Below are positions 9,485 to 18,319 of a stretch of 64,000 nt of DNA, in pieces. Below the pieces are notes generated by a model, which was not told where the DNA came from, did not search any database, and worked only from the letters and a program-made list of their open reading frames with translations. A program made the translations under genes and the position numbers. Origin of the DNA: Streptomyces xinghaiensis S187 (GTDB taxonomy: Bacteria > Actinomycetota > Actinomycetes > Streptomycetales > Streptomycetaceae); contig NZ_CP023202.1 in the NCBI RefSeq assembly GCF_000220705.2, forward strand, positions 2,728,001 to 2,792,000. Reading direction: 5' to 3'. The first letter of the stretch is position 1; each line of letters starts with the position of its first letter.

Positions 9485-9633
9485 GCGTTCCAGTATCACC
9501 GGCCCCGCGGCACGCCCGCCGCCCGGGGCGGTACGGCCGTCCGGACTCCACCGGCCCGCGGGTTTCCGGGGCGTGGCGCAACTCGGCCACCGCGGTGTGC
9601 CGTTGGCGGGCGGCACACGGTACTTTCACGGTC

Positions 9634-11052
9634 GTGCCTGCTCTCGTACCGGGCGTATCCGCCCGCCGCCCCGCCGCACTGTCGCGCGGACTGATACCGG
9701 CCGTCGCGGCCGCCCTGCTGCTGTCCCCCCTCTCCGCCGGGCCCGCGCTCGCCGCGGACGGGGACAGCGGGAAGCCGAAGGAGCCCGAGCCGCCCGCGCG
9801 GATGTCCGAGATCGGCGGCGAACTGCTCGGCCGACCCGGCACCCAGGTGCGCCCCGGCCCCGGGGTTCCCGCGCTGCCCGCGAAGCTGACCGGCCGCTCC
9901 TGGATCGTCGCCGACGCCGAGTCGGGCGATGTGCTGGCCGCGCACAACGCGCACTGGAAACTGCCGCCCGCGAGCACCCTCAAGATGCTGTTCGCGGACA
10001 CCCTGCTGCCGAAGTTCGACAAGAAGCAGGAGCACAAGGTCCTCCGCACCGAGCTGGAGGGCATGGGCGCGGGCAGCAGCGCCGTCGGCATCAAGGAGGA
10101 CCTCACCTACACGGTGCGCGATCTCTGGCTCGGTGTCTTCCTCCGCTCCGGCAACGACGCGGTGCGCGTGCTGGCCCACAAGAACGGCGGCATAGACAAG
10201 ACCGTCCAGGAGATGCAGGCGCGGGCCGAGGAGCTCAACGCCCTGGACACCACCGTCGTCAGCCCCGACGGCTACGACGCCCCCCACCAGTTCAGCAGCG
10301 CCTACGATCTGACGCTCATCGCCCGCTCCGGGCTGCAGAACGCCGACTTCCGCGAGTACTGCTCGACGGTGAGCGCCGACTTCCCCGGCACGTGGAAGAC
10401 GGACAAGAAGACCAAGAAGAAGAAGCGCGAGACCTTCACGATCCAGAACACCGACCGGCTGCTCACCGGCGACTACGACCTCACTCCGTACCAGGGCGTC
10501 GCCGGGATCAAGAACGGCTACACCTCGAAGGCCGGCTGGACGTTCACCGGGGTCGCCCAGCGCGGTGAGCGGGTGCTGCTGGTCACGGTGATGAACCCGT
10601 CCTCCGAGGAGCACAACGCGGTCTACAAGGAGACCGCGAAGCTCTTCGACTGGGGGTTCAAGGCGGCCGGGAAGGCGGAGCCGGTGGGCACGCTGGTACC
10701 GCCCCGCGGCGCCGAGCCCACCACGGGCGAGGCGGGCGGCACCGACGGCGCGCGGCCGGAGGACCCCGCGGAGGCCGGGGTCGCGGCGCAGCGGACGCCG
10801 GGCGGCTCGGCCGGGGTCGGCACGGTGCTGGGCCTCATGGGCGCGCTGCTGGTGGTACTGGCCGCGGCGGGGCTGCTGGTTCACCGCCGCTGGCCGCTGC
10901 CGGAGCGGGCGGGGCGCCATCCCGGGGAGACCCCGGGCGCTCCGGGCGCTCCGGGGGCTCCGGGGGGCGCTCCGCGGTCCCGGACGCCGTGGAAGCTGCG
11001 GAAGCTGCGGAAGCCACAGAGGCCGGGGAAGCCGGAGGAGCCGCGGGGCTGA
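9634..11052 (+). CDS. D-alanyl-D-alanine carboxypeptidase (peptidase S11, low-molecular-weight PBP)
   Basis: Trims the terminal D-Ala of peptidoglycan stem peptides outside the membrane. About 472 residues from GTG 9634. A signal peptide 'LIPAVAAALLLSPLSAGPALAA' is followed by a Pro-rich spacer. The penicillin-binding motifs are present in order: STLK (nucleophile Ser), SGND (SxN) and KNGYTS (the KTG-box equivalent, with Asn for Thr). A C-terminal segment 'VLGLMGALLVVLAAAGLLVHRRW' anchors it in the membrane. A short tail rich in GAP repeats and basic residues follows. The 3' end overlaps the convergent YihY gene by 218 bases. Confidence 0.93.
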   Translation: MPALVPGVSARRPAALSRGLIPAVAAALLLSPLSAGPALAADGDSGKPKEPEPPARMSEIGGELLGRPGTQVRPGPGVPALPAKLTGRSWIVADAESGDVLAAHNAHWKLPPASTLKMLFADTLLPKFDKKQEHKVLRTELEGMGAGSSAVGIKEDLTYTVRDLWLGVFLRSGNDAVRVLAHKNGGIDKTVQEMQARAEELNALDTTVVSPDGYDAPHQFSSAYDLTLIARSGLQNADFREYCSTVSADFPGTWKTDKKTKKKKRETFTIQNTDRLLTGDYDLTPYQGVAGIKNGYTSKAGWTFTGVAQRGERVLLVTVMNPSSEEHNAVYKETAKLFDWGFKAAGKAEPVGTLVPPRGAEPTTGEAGGTDGARPEDPAEAGVAAQRTPGGSAGVGTVLGLMGALLVVLAAAGLLVHRRWPLPERAGRHPGETPGAPGAPGAPGGAPRSRTPWKLRKLRKPQRPGKPEEPRG

Positions 11053-11932
11053 TCCCGGTTCCGGAGGCCGTCGGGCCGGCGGGGCGGGGGAGTTCGGTCG
11101 CCGTCCAGGCGGCGCAGTACAGCAGCAGCCGGGCCATGAGGCTGATCCAGAGCAGCAGGGCGACCGGCACGCCGAAGGCGCCGTACATGCTCTTGCCGGC
11201 CACACCCTGCAGATAGCTGCTGAGCAGCAGCTTCAGCAGTTCGAAACCGACCGCGCCGATCAGTCCGGCGAAGATCACGGCGCGGCGCTCCGGGTGCACC
11301 TGCGGCAGCCTGGTCAGCAGATACGACAGCATCAGGAAGTCCGCGAGGATCCCGATGCCCAGTCCGGCGAGGAAGAGCAGCACGCTGCCCACGCCGCCCT
11401 CGTCGAGCCCGAGCCGTCCGGCGGCCCAGCCGACGGCACTGCTGGCGAACGCCGAGCCGGCCACGGCGCACAGCCCGGTCACCGCCAGGCCCAGGAGCAC
11501 GGCGATGTCCTTGAGCCGGAGCACCACGGGGTTGCCGGGGTCCTCCTCCTTCAGCCAGACGGTGCGCAGGCACTCCCGGAGCGAGCCCACCCAGCGGGTG
11601 CCGACCACCAGCAGCACACTGCCGGAGATCAGGCCGACCGCGCCGGCGTTCGTCACCAGCCCGGCCAGGTCGAGCCGCTCGGCGGAGAGGGGCACCTGCT
11701 CGGCCACCTGCCGCTGCAGTTCGCGCACCTGGGCCGGGCCGAGGAGCGCGGCGGTGATCGAGGCGCCCAGGCTGAGCAGCGGGAAGACCGCGATGAAGCT
11801 GAAGAAGGTGATGGCCGCGGCGAGGCGGTCCCAGTGCACCTCGTCGAGCCGCTGATAGGCGCGCCCGGCGTGCGTCCGCAGCAGCCGGGTGGCGGCGGGG
11901 CCGACCACGGGGAGTCTCTTCAGCCAGTCCAT
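10835..11932 (-). CDS. YihY/virulence factor BrkB family membrane protein
   Basis: A multispanning inner-membrane protein, 365 residues. The family core (about 1-280) includes 'HWDRLAAAITFFSFIAVFPLLSLGASI', 'GLISGSVLLVVGTRWVGSLRECLRTVW', 'FLAGLGIGILADFLMLSYLLTRLP', 'FAGLIGAVGFELLKLLLSSYL' and 'YGAFGVPVALLLWISLMARLLLYCAAWTATE'. Function is unknown (not RNase BN, despite older naming). The final 85 residues are an Ala/Pro/Ser/Arg low-complexity tail, and its coding DNA is antisense to the end of the D-Ala-D-Ala carboxypeptidase gene. Confidence 0.9.
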   Translation of the reverse strand: MDWLKRLPVVGPAATRLLRTHAGRAYQRLDEVHWDRLAAAITFFSFIAVFPLLSLGASITAALLGPAQVRELQRQVAEQVPLSAERLDLAGLVTNAGAVGLISGSVLLVVGTRWVGSLRECLRTVWLKEEDPGNPVVLRLKDIAVLLGLAVTGLCAVAGSAFASSAVGWAAGRLGLDEGGVGSVLLFLAGLGIGILADFLMLSYLLTRLPQVHPERRAVIFAGLIGAVGFELLKLLLSSYLQGVAGKSMYGAFGVPVALLLWISLMARLLLYCAAWTATELPRPAGPTASGTGISPAAPPASPASVASAASAASTASGTAERPPEPPERPERPGSPRDGAPPAPAAASGGEPAAPPRPVPPAARP

Positions 11933-12034
11933 GGCGGTCGCCTACCCCCTCCGGCCGCCGGCCGCGCACGGGGGCACCGGGAAACCTGAACGGTGCGCCG
12001 CCTCAGCGCGCCCGGTGGTCCGGGTGTGCGGGGC

Positions 12035-12664
12035 TCATCCGCGGCCCGCCCCCGCCGTTCCCGGGGGGACGGGGGCCGGTGTCCGCTCCGGAGGGCGTGC
12101 GGCCTCCCAGGCCGCCTCGATCATCCGGAAGATCTCGTCCACCGCGGCCTCCGGATCGGTCGCCTCACGGGCCAGGGAGAAGGCGTCGACCACGAATCTG
12201 GCGATCGTCCGGCAGGCCGTGGTGGTCCGGGGCGGGCCGGGTTCGCCGGCGATGGCCGCGGCCAGCGACTCCGCGTGGCGGAGCATCATCGACTCCTCGT
12301 ACTCCCGCAGGGCGGGGGTCTCGTCGACCATGCGCCAGACCGGGGCGGCGCCGTCCGCCGCGCAATGGCGTACCAGGGCCTGGATCTCGCGGCGCAGCGC
12401 GGGGATGAGCGGCTCGTGCGGCGCCCGGCCGGTCACCGCCTGCCGGAGGCGTTGCTCGAAGTCCTCGTCCTGCTCGAACACCAGGGCCTCTTTCGAGGCG
12501 AAGTGCGAGAAGACCGTGGTGACGGCCACGTCGGCCTCGGTGGCCACGTCACGGATGCCCACCGCGTCGTACCCGCGCTCCAGGAAGAGCCGCAGGGCGG
12601 TGTCGGCGATCTTCTGGCGGGTCGCGGCCTTCTTGCGCTCACGGCGTCCGGTCGGCTCGGTCAT
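12035..12664 (-). CDS. TetR family transcriptional regulator
   Basis: 209 residues. The N-terminal helix-turn-helix is 'ATRQKIADTALRLFLERGYDAVGIRDVATEADVAVTTVFSHFASKEALV', typical of TetR. The all-helical C-terminal ligand domain has 'LREYEESMMLRHAESLAAAIA'. It is divergent from the oxidoreductase gene, with 69 bases between starts that contain nested inverted repeats. It very probably represses both genes and responds to an unknown small molecule. Confidence 0.93.
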   Translation of the reverse strand: MTEPTGRRERKKAATRQKIADTALRLFLERGYDAVGIRDVATEADVAVTTVFSHFASKEALVFEQDEDFEQRLRQAVTGRAPHEPLIPALRREIQALVRHCAADGAAPVWRMVDETPALREYEESMMLRHAESLAAAIAGEPGPPRTTTACRTIARFVVDAFSLAREATDPEAAVDEIFRMIEAAWEAARPPERTPAPVPPGTAGAGRG

Positions 12665-12677
12665 GGCCTGAAACTAT

Positions 12678-12719
12678 CAGATACAAATCTGTAACCGTTC
12701 AATAAGACTAACGGTTAGT
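12678..12719. promoter_or_regulatory. Candidate TetR operator with nested inverted repeats
   Basis: The 69-base divergent region holds three palindromic elements: CAGAT-N4-ATCTG at 12678-12691; TAACCGTT-N10-AACGGTTA at 12692-12717; and the perfect 13-mer ACTAACGGTTAGT at 12707-12719. The last ends only 14 bases before the oxidoreductase ATG. A bound repressor would therefore cover both promoters. Assigning the site to the adjacent TetR protein is inference from position. Confidence 0.6.
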
Positions 12720-12733
12720 GTTACGGTATCGGC

Positions 12734-13627
12734 ATGAAGAAAGTGAGCTTCGCCGAATTCGGCGGTCCCGACGTCCTGCGCCTCATGGATGCCGAGGAGC
12801 CCCACGCGGGCCCCGGCCGCATACGCATCGCCGTACGGGCGGCGGGCGTGAACCCCGTCGACTGGAGGATCCGGGAGGGCCAGTTCCAGCAGATCAGTCC
12901 GCTCGCGCTGCCCGCCGGAGTCGGTCAGGACGCCGCCGGGGTGGTGGACGAGATCGGCGAGGGCGTCAAAGGGGTCGAGATCGGCGACCCCGTGTTCGGC
13001 GTTGGCACCGACACCTACGCCGAGTTCGCCGTGCTGTCGGCCTGGGCCCGGGTGCCCGGGGGCCTGACCTTCGAGGAGGCGGCCGGGTACCCCTCGGTGA
13101 TGGAGACCGCGCTGCGCATCATCCGCGAGGCTGGTGTGACCCCCGGGCAGACGCTGCTCGTCAACGGCGCCTCCGGGGGCGTCGGATCGGCGGTTCTGCA
13201 GATCGCCCGCGACCGCGGCATCACGGTGATCGGCACGGCCGGGGCCGCGAACCAGGACTATCTGCGCGGCCTGGGTGCCGTCGCCACGACGTACGGCGAG
13301 GGCTGGGCCGAGCGGGTGCGGCGGCTGGGCCGTGTCGACGCGGCTCTCGATCTGGCCGGCTCGGGCGTGCTCCGCGAGCTGGTCGAGCTGACCGGGGATC
13401 CGCAGAAGGTGATCACCATCGCCGATCCCGCGGCACGAGAACACGGTGTCCGGTTCTCCGGAGCGGCCGGGAGCATGACGGACGCGCTCGCCGAGGCCGC
13501 CCGCCTCATCTCCGAGGGCGCGCTCCACATCCCGGTCGAGAGGTCGTACCCGCTGGCCGAGGCCGCCGCGGCGCACATCGACAGCCAGGCCGGTCACACG
13601 CGCGGGCGCCGGGTCATCACCGTCTGA
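12734..13627 (+). CDS. NADP-dependent oxidoreductase (quinone reductase-like MDR family)
   Basis: 297 residues, zinc-free medium-chain dehydrogenase/reductase. The GroES-like N-terminal domain has 'AVRAAGVNPVDWRIREG' and 'LPAGVGQDAAGVVDEIGEGV'. The Rossmann nucleotide motif is 'LLVNGASGGVGSAVLQIAR' (about residues 138-156). The C-terminus 'YPLAEAAAAHIDSQAGHTRGRRVITV' is canonical. It probably reduces quinones or enones using NAD(P)H. Transcribed away from the TetR gene, its likely repressor; the start is so close to the operator that the leader must be very short. Confidence 0.93.
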   Translation: MKKVSFAEFGGPDVLRLMDAEEPHAGPGRIRIAVRAAGVNPVDWRIREGQFQQISPLALPAGVGQDAAGVVDEIGEGVKGVEIGDPVFGVGTDTYAEFAVLSAWARVPGGLTFEEAAGYPSVMETALRIIREAGVTPGQTLLVNGASGGVGSAVLQIARDRGITVIGTAGAANQDYLRGLGAVATTYGEGWAERVRRLGRVDAALDLAGSGVLRELVELTGDPQKVITIADPAAREHGVRFSGAAGSMTDALAEAARLISEGALHIPVERSYPLAEAAAAHIDSQAGHTRGRRVITV

Positions 13628-13792
13628 GCCGGTTCGCACGCGGCGAGGACCCGGCCGGTCAGGGGGTGCGCCGGCGGCCGGGCTCAGCGCCCCCCTTCCC
13701 GGCCTCGCCTCCGGAGCTCCCCGGGGGCGGGGCCGTCCGCGTCCGCGGGGGCGTCCTCCGGGGACGGGGGCGGGACCTCGCGCGCGGCGTCC

Positions 13793-14383
13793 TCAGGGGC
13801 GCGGAAAGGAGGCGGCTGCCGCGCCGGCCGGGGAGGGGCGCACCTGCCGGCCGGAGGCCGTGGCGTCCCGGCCGAAGGGGTACTCGCACAGCATCCGCCA
13901 CTGCCCGTCCGTGCCCTGTTCGTAGAGGGCGAAGCCGGAGGCGAGCCAGGCGGCGGTGTAGTCGGCGAGCTCCACCAGGGCCCGGTCCATCGCCGTGTCG
14001 GCGATGCCGTGGGCGACGGTCACATGCGGGTGGTACGGGAACTGGAGTTCCCGTACCACCGGGCCGGAGCGCACCAGTTCCTGGAGCTCGGAGCACTCCC
14101 GCATGCCCTCCGCCAGCTTGACGTAGACCACGGGCGAGACCGGCCGGAAGCTGCCGGTGCCCTCCAGCCGCATCGCGAACGGACGTCCGCCGGCCGCCAC
14201 CTCCGCGAGATGGCGGCGGAAGTCCGGCAGCAGGGCGGCGTCGACCTCGGTGGGCGGAAGGAGGGTGACGTGGGTCGGGATGTGGTGCGCGGCGGTGTCC
14301 CCGAAGCCCGCGCGCCGCTCCTGGAGCTGGCTGCCGTACGGCTCCGGGACCGCGATCGAAACGCCGAGCGTTACGGTCCCCAC
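13793..14383 (-). CDS. 2'-5' RNA ligase family protein (2H phosphoesterase)
   Basis: 196 residues. The two His-x-Thr signatures of the 2H superfamily are visible: HVTL near residue 38 and HVTV near residue 122, in 'FPYHPHVTVAHG'. A phosphodiester-type activity on RNA or nucleotides is implied, but the substrate is unknown. GTG at 14383 is supported by GGAGA at good spacing. It lies 57 bases downstream of trpS in the same direction, the usual arrangement in Streptomyces. The Ala/Pro-rich tail after 'EYPFGRDA' is probably disordered. Confidence 0.87.
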   Translation of the reverse strand: MGTVTLGVSIAVPEPYGSQLQERRAGFGDTAAHHIPTHVTLLPPTEVDAALLPDFRRHLAEVAAGGRPFAMRLEGTGSFRPVSPVVYVKLAEGMRECSELQELVRSGPVVRELQFPYHPHVTVAHGIADTAMDRALVELADYTAAWLASGFALYEQGTDGQWRMLCEYPFGRDATASGRQVRPSPAGAAAASFPRP

Positions 14384-14440
14384 GTCGTTCTCCTCTGCTG
14401 GTGTCGTTGTCCCGGACGTACCGGCTCCTTCGGGGCTCGC

Positions 14441-15454
14441 TCAGTGCTTGGCGGGCAGGAAGCCGACGCGCTCGTAGACCCGCGCGAGCGTCTCGGCCGC
14501 CACGGCGCGGGCCTTCTCCGCACCTTTGGCCAGGATTGAGTCCAGCGTCTCCGGATCGTCCAGATATTCCCGGGTGCGGTCGCGGAAGGGGGTCGCCCAC
14601 TCCGTGTACACCTCGGCGAGGTCGGTCTTGAGCGCACCGTAGCCCTTGCCCTCGTACCGCTGCTCCAGGTCCGCCACGGTGGCGCCGGTGAGCGCGGCGT
14701 AGATGGTGAGGAGGTTGCTGACGCCGGGCTTGTTCTCCTCGTCGTAGCGGATCACCGTGTCGGTGTCGGTGACCGCGCTCTTGATCTTCTTCGCGGAGGC
14801 CTTGGGCTCGTCCAGCAGATTGACGATGCCCTTGGGGGTGGAGGAGGACTTGCTCATCTTGAGCGCCGGGTCCTGGAGGTCGGTGATCCGGGCGGTCTCC
14901 GGGACGATGAAGGCGTCGGGGACCTTGAACGTCTCGCCGTAGCGGCCGTTGAAGCGCTCGGCGAGGACCCGGGTCAGCTCCAGGTGCTGCCGCTGGTCGC
15001 CGCCGACCGGGACGGCGTCCGACTGGTAGAGGAGGATGTCGGCGGCCATGAGGACCGGGTAGGTGAAGAGGCCGACGGTGGTCCGGTCGGTCCCCTGCTT
15101 GACGGACTTGTCCTTGAACTGCGTCATCCGCGAGGCCTCGCCGAAGCCCGTCAGGCAGTTCAGCACCCAGCCGAGCTGCGCGTGCTCCGGGACGTGGCTC
15201 TGGATGAAGACCGTGCAGCGCTCCGGGTCGAGGCCGGCGGCGAGCAGCTGCGCCGCGGCGACCCGGGAGTCGGCGCGCAGCGCCTCCGGGTCCTGGACGA
15301 CGGTGAGCGCGTGGAGGTCCACCACCATGTAGAACGCGTCGTGGGTGTCCTGCTGGGCCACCCACTGGCGGACCGCGCCCAGGTAGTTCCCCAGGTGGAA
15401 CGAACCGGAGGTGGGCTGGATACCGGAGAGCACACGAGGTCGATCAAGGGCCAT
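14441..15454 (-). CDS. trpS: Tryptophan--tRNA ligase
   Basis: Charges tRNA-Trp; class I aminoacyl-tRNA synthetase, 337 residues. The HIGH-type motif is 'GSFHLGNYLGAVRQW' near residue 20 and the KMSKS loop is present as 'LKMSKSSST'. Other family blocks are 'VLNCLTGFGEASRMTQFKDK', 'YPVLMAADILLYQSDAVPVGGDQRQHLELTR' and 'VSNLLTIYAALTG'. Many Streptomyces have a second, indolmycin-related TrpRS; this one looks like the housekeeping type on position and motifs, but sequence alone does not settle it. Confidence 0.96.
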   Translation of the reverse strand: MALDRPRVLSGIQPTSGSFHLGNYLGAVRQWVAQQDTHDAFYMVVDLHALTVVQDPEALRADSRVAAAQLLAAGLDPERCTVFIQSHVPEHAQLGWVLNCLTGFGEASRMTQFKDKSVKQGTDRTTVGLFTYPVLMAADILLYQSDAVPVGGDQRQHLELTRVLAERFNGRYGETFKVPDAFIVPETARITDLQDPALKMSKSSSTPKGIVNLLDEPKASAKKIKSAVTDTDTVIRYDEENKPGVSNLLTIYAALTGATVADLEQRYEGKGYGALKTDLAEVYTEWATPFRDRTREYLDDPETLDSILAKGAEKARAVAAETLARVYERVGFLPAKH

Positions 15455-15588
15455 GGGCCCATTGTCTCAGGTGTGCGAGGGCTCCCGGTCCCCCGATCCG
15501 GAAGCCGCTCGGAGAGATTGTTTCGCCCGGTGGCCGATCAGCGATAGAAAGAGTTCGCATTCCCCCCGGGCCACCGAATGGAGAAGCC

Positions 15589-16800
15589 GTGACAGCGCGT
15601 ACGGAACGCAGTATCGCCGCCGCAGAGGCCCACAGCGCACGGAATTACCACCCGCTGCCCGTCGTCGTGGCCACCGCCGAGGGGGCCTGGGTGACGGACG
15701 TGGAGGGGCGGCGGTATCTCGACCTGCTGGCCGGCTACTCGGCACTCAACTTCGGCCACCGGCATCCGCGGCTGATCGCCGCGGCCCGGGAGCAGCTGGA
15801 CCGGGTCACCCTCACCTCACGGGCCTTCCACCACGACCGGTTCGGCGACTTCTGCGAGCGGCTGGCCGAGCTGTGCGGCATGGACATGGTGCTGCCGATG
15901 AACACGGGTGCGGAGGCGGTGGAGACGGCCGTGAAGACGGCCCGCAAGTGGGGCTACCGGGTCAAGGGCGTGCCGGACGGGCGGGCCAGGATCGTCGTCG
16001 CCGCGGACAACTTCCACGGCCGCACCACCACCATCGTCAGCTTCTCCACCGACCCCGAGGCCCGCGCCGACTACGGCCCCTACACCCCCGGCTTCGACAT
16101 CGTCCCGTACGGGGACCTGGCCGCGCTGGAGGCGGCGATCGGCGAGGACACCGTCGCGGTGCTGCTGGAGCCGATCCAGGGCGAGGCGGGGGTGCTGGTG
16201 CCGCCGGAGGGCTATCTGGCGGGGGTGCGGGAGCTGACCCGGGCCCGGAACGTGCTGTTCGTCGCGGACGAGATCCAGTCCGGGCTGGGGCGCACCGGCC
16301 GCACCTTCGCCTGCGAGCACGATGGTGTCGTCCCGGACGTGTACCTGCTGGGGAAGGCGCTGGGCGGCGGTGTGGTGCCGGTGTCCGCGGTGGTGTCCTC
16401 GCGGGAGGTGCTGGGGGTGTTCCGGCCGGGCGAGCACGGTTCGACGTTCGGCGGCAACCCGCTGGCCTGCGCGGTCGCCCTGGAGGTCATCGAGCTGCTG
16501 CGGACCGGCGAGTACCAGCGGCGCGCGGCGGAGCTCGGCGGGCATCTGCACCGGGAGCTGGAGGCGATGGCCGGTGAGGGCCTGGTCGAGGCGGTACGGG
16601 GCCGCGGGCTGTGGGCCGGTGTGGACATCGCCCCGCGGAACGGCACCGGCCGGGAGCTCTCGGAGCGGCTGCTGCGGGCCGGTGTGCTGGTGAAGGACAC
16701 CCACGGGGCCACGGTCCGTCTCGCGCCGCCGCTGGTGATCTCCAAGGAGGACCTGGACTGGGGGCTGGACCGGCTCCGGGCCGAGCTGCGGGCGGCCTGA
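15589..16800 (+). CDS. rocD: Ornithine--oxo-acid aminotransferase
   Basis: PLP enzyme converting ornithine and 2-oxoglutarate to glutamate semialdehyde and glutamate, in arginine/ornithine catabolism. 403 residues, class III fold. Features: 'GYSALNFGHRHP', 'MNTGAEAVETAVKTARKWGY', 'DNFHGRTTTIVSFSTDP', 'LLEPIQGEAGVLVPPEGYL', 'VADEIQSGLGRTG' (cofactor Asp) and 'LLGKALGGGVVPVSAV' (Schiff-base Lys). GTG at 15589 has GGAGAAG upstream. It is divergent from trpS and convergent with the MocR gene, 33 bases away. Confidence 0.94.
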   Translation: MTARTERSIAAAEAHSARNYHPLPVVVATAEGAWVTDVEGRRYLDLLAGYSALNFGHRHPRLIAAAREQLDRVTLTSRAFHHDRFGDFCERLAELCGMDMVLPMNTGAEAVETAVKTARKWGYRVKGVPDGRARIVVAADNFHGRTTTIVSFSTDPEARADYGPYTPGFDIVPYGDLAALEAAIGEDTVAVLLEPIQGEAGVLVPPEGYLAGVRELTRARNVLFVADEIQSGLGRTGRTFACEHDGVVPDVYLLGKALGGGVVPVSAVVSSREVLGVFRPGEHGSTFGGNPLACAVALEVIELLRTGEYQRRAAELGGHLHRELEAMAGEGLVEAVRGRGLWAGVDIAPRNGTGRELSERLLRAGVLVKDTHGATVRLAPPLVISKEDLDWGLDRLRAELRAA

Positions 16801-16833
16801 GGGCGGGGCGGTGCCCGGGTTCCGGCCGACTGC

Positions 16834-18279
16834 TCAGAGTGCCGGTGGCAGGACGCGGCACAGGGCGTCCACGGCGGCCGTGAAGGCGTGCTCCGGCGGC
16901 GTGCCGTAGCCGACGACGAGGCCGTCGGGGCCGGGCACCGGGACGGGCCCCGGGTCGGGCCCCGGGTCGTGGCGGTAGCGGCTGAGGCCCTCCAGGGCTA
17001 GGCCCTCCCAGGCGGCGGCCCGCAGTACCCGCTCCTCGGTGCCGGGCGGGAGTTCGAGCACGGCGTGCAGGCCGGCCGCGATGCCCGTGACGGGGATGTG
17101 CGGGGCCCGCTCGGCGAGGGCCGCGACGAGCCGGTCGCGGCGCCGCCGGTAGCGAAGCCGCATGGAGCGCAGATGGCGGTCGTAGCCCCCGCCGGTGATG
17201 AACTCGGCCAGGATCAGCTGGTCGGGGGTGCCGGTCATCTCCTCGGCCGGGTTCTTGGCGGCGAGGACCTCGCCGACCAGGTGCTGCGGCAGCACCATCC
17301 AGGCCAGCCGCAGCCCGGGGGCGAGGCTCTTGCTGGCCGTGCCGAGGTGGACGACCCGTTCCGGGTCGAGTCCTTGCAGCGCCCCGACGCGCCGGCAGTC
17401 GTAGCGGAACTCGCCGTCGTAGTCGTCCTCCAGGACGAGACCGCCGGTGCGGCGGGCCCAGTCGACGACGGCGGAGCGGCGCTCCGGCGAGAGCGGCATC
17501 CCGGTGGGGAAGTGGTGCGCCGGGGTGAGCAGCACGGCGCCGACGTCCCGCCGGTGGTCCAGCTCCCCGACCCGGGTGCCCTGTCCGTCCTTCGGCAGCG
17601 GTACGGTGCGCAGCCCCTCGCCGCGGATCAGGGACCAGTGGAAGTCGAGCCCGTAGGAGTCGACGGCCACGGCCTCCGCGCCCATGGCCCTCAGCGCGCG
17701 GCTCAGCAGCATCAGGCCCTGGACGAACCCCGCGCAGATCACGATGCGTTCCGGGGCGGTGCGCACGCCGCGGGCCCGGGCGAGGTAGTGGGCGAGGGCG
17801 TGCCGCAGCTCGGGCCGGCCGGCCGGGTCCCCGTATCCGAAGGCGTCGGCCGGGGCCGCGGCGAGGGCGCGGCGGGCGGCGGCGAGCCAGGCGGCGCGCG
17901 GGAAGGCGGAGAGGTCGGGTGAGCCGGGCAGCAGGTTGTGCACCCGGCGGCGCGGCGTCCGGGCGGCCGGGACGGAGCGGCCGGCGGGCGGCGGTACGGG
18001 GTCGGCGCGGAGGGCGACGCGGGTGCCGGAGCCCTGGCGGGCGGTGAGCCAGCCCTCGGCGACGAGTTCGCCGTAGGCGCCGGCCACGGTGTTGCGGGCG
18101 AGGCCGAGGTCCGCGGCGAGGGAGCGGGAGGACGGCAGCCGGGTGCCGGGGGCGAGCCGGCCGCCGCGCACGGCCTCGCGCAGGGCGGTGATGAGGGCGT
18201 CCCGCACTCCGGCGCCGCCCGGGGCCGGGAGGTCCAGGTGCAGATCGGAGCCGGTGGCGGCGGGCCTGGGTTCCTCCAT
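16834..18279 (-). CDS. MocR/PdxR-type regulator (GntR helix-turn-helix fused to aminotransferase-like domain)
   Basis: 481 residues. The N-terminal winged helix (about 20-90) has 'LITALREAVRGGRLAPGTRLPSSRSLAADLGLARNTVAGAYGELVAEGWL'. The C-terminal domain is a class I aminotransferase fold with 'VAVDSYGLDFHWSL', 'LTPAHHFPTGMPLSPERR', 'LVLEDDYDGEFRYDCRR' and 'GTASKSLAPGLRLAWM', the last containing the PLP-binding Lys. Such proteins sense PLP or amino acids rather than catalyse. No pdxST genes are adjacent, so the target could be rocD or something distant. Confidence 0.92.
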   Translation of the reverse strand: MEEPRPAATGSDLHLDLPAPGGAGVRDALITALREAVRGGRLAPGTRLPSSRSLAADLGLARNTVAGAYGELVAEGWLTARQGSGTRVALRADPVPPPAGRSVPAARTPRRRVHNLLPGSPDLSAFPRAAWLAAARRALAAAPADAFGYGDPAGRPELRHALAHYLARARGVRTAPERIVICAGFVQGLMLLSRALRAMGAEAVAVDSYGLDFHWSLIRGEGLRTVPLPKDGQGTRVGELDHRRDVGAVLLTPAHHFPTGMPLSPERRSAVVDWARRTGGLVLEDDYDGEFRYDCRRVGALQGLDPERVVHLGTASKSLAPGLRLAWMVLPQHLVGEVLAAKNPAEEMTGTPDQLILAEFITGGGYDRHLRSMRLRYRRRRDRLVAALAERAPHIPVTGIAAGLHAVLELPPGTEERVLRAAAWEGLALEGLSRYRHDPGPDPGPVPVPGPDGLVVGYGTPPEHAFTAAVDALCRVLPPAL

Positions 18280-18319
18280 GGCCCCGGACCCTACCGGGGG
18301 CGGCCGGGGCGGCGTCGGT

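Noticed and set aside
7920..10568. Very long plus-strand frame opposite the metallophosphoesterase
   Set aside because: High-GC antisense shadow: Arg/Pro/Gly-rich, no motifs, and it spans real genes on both strands.
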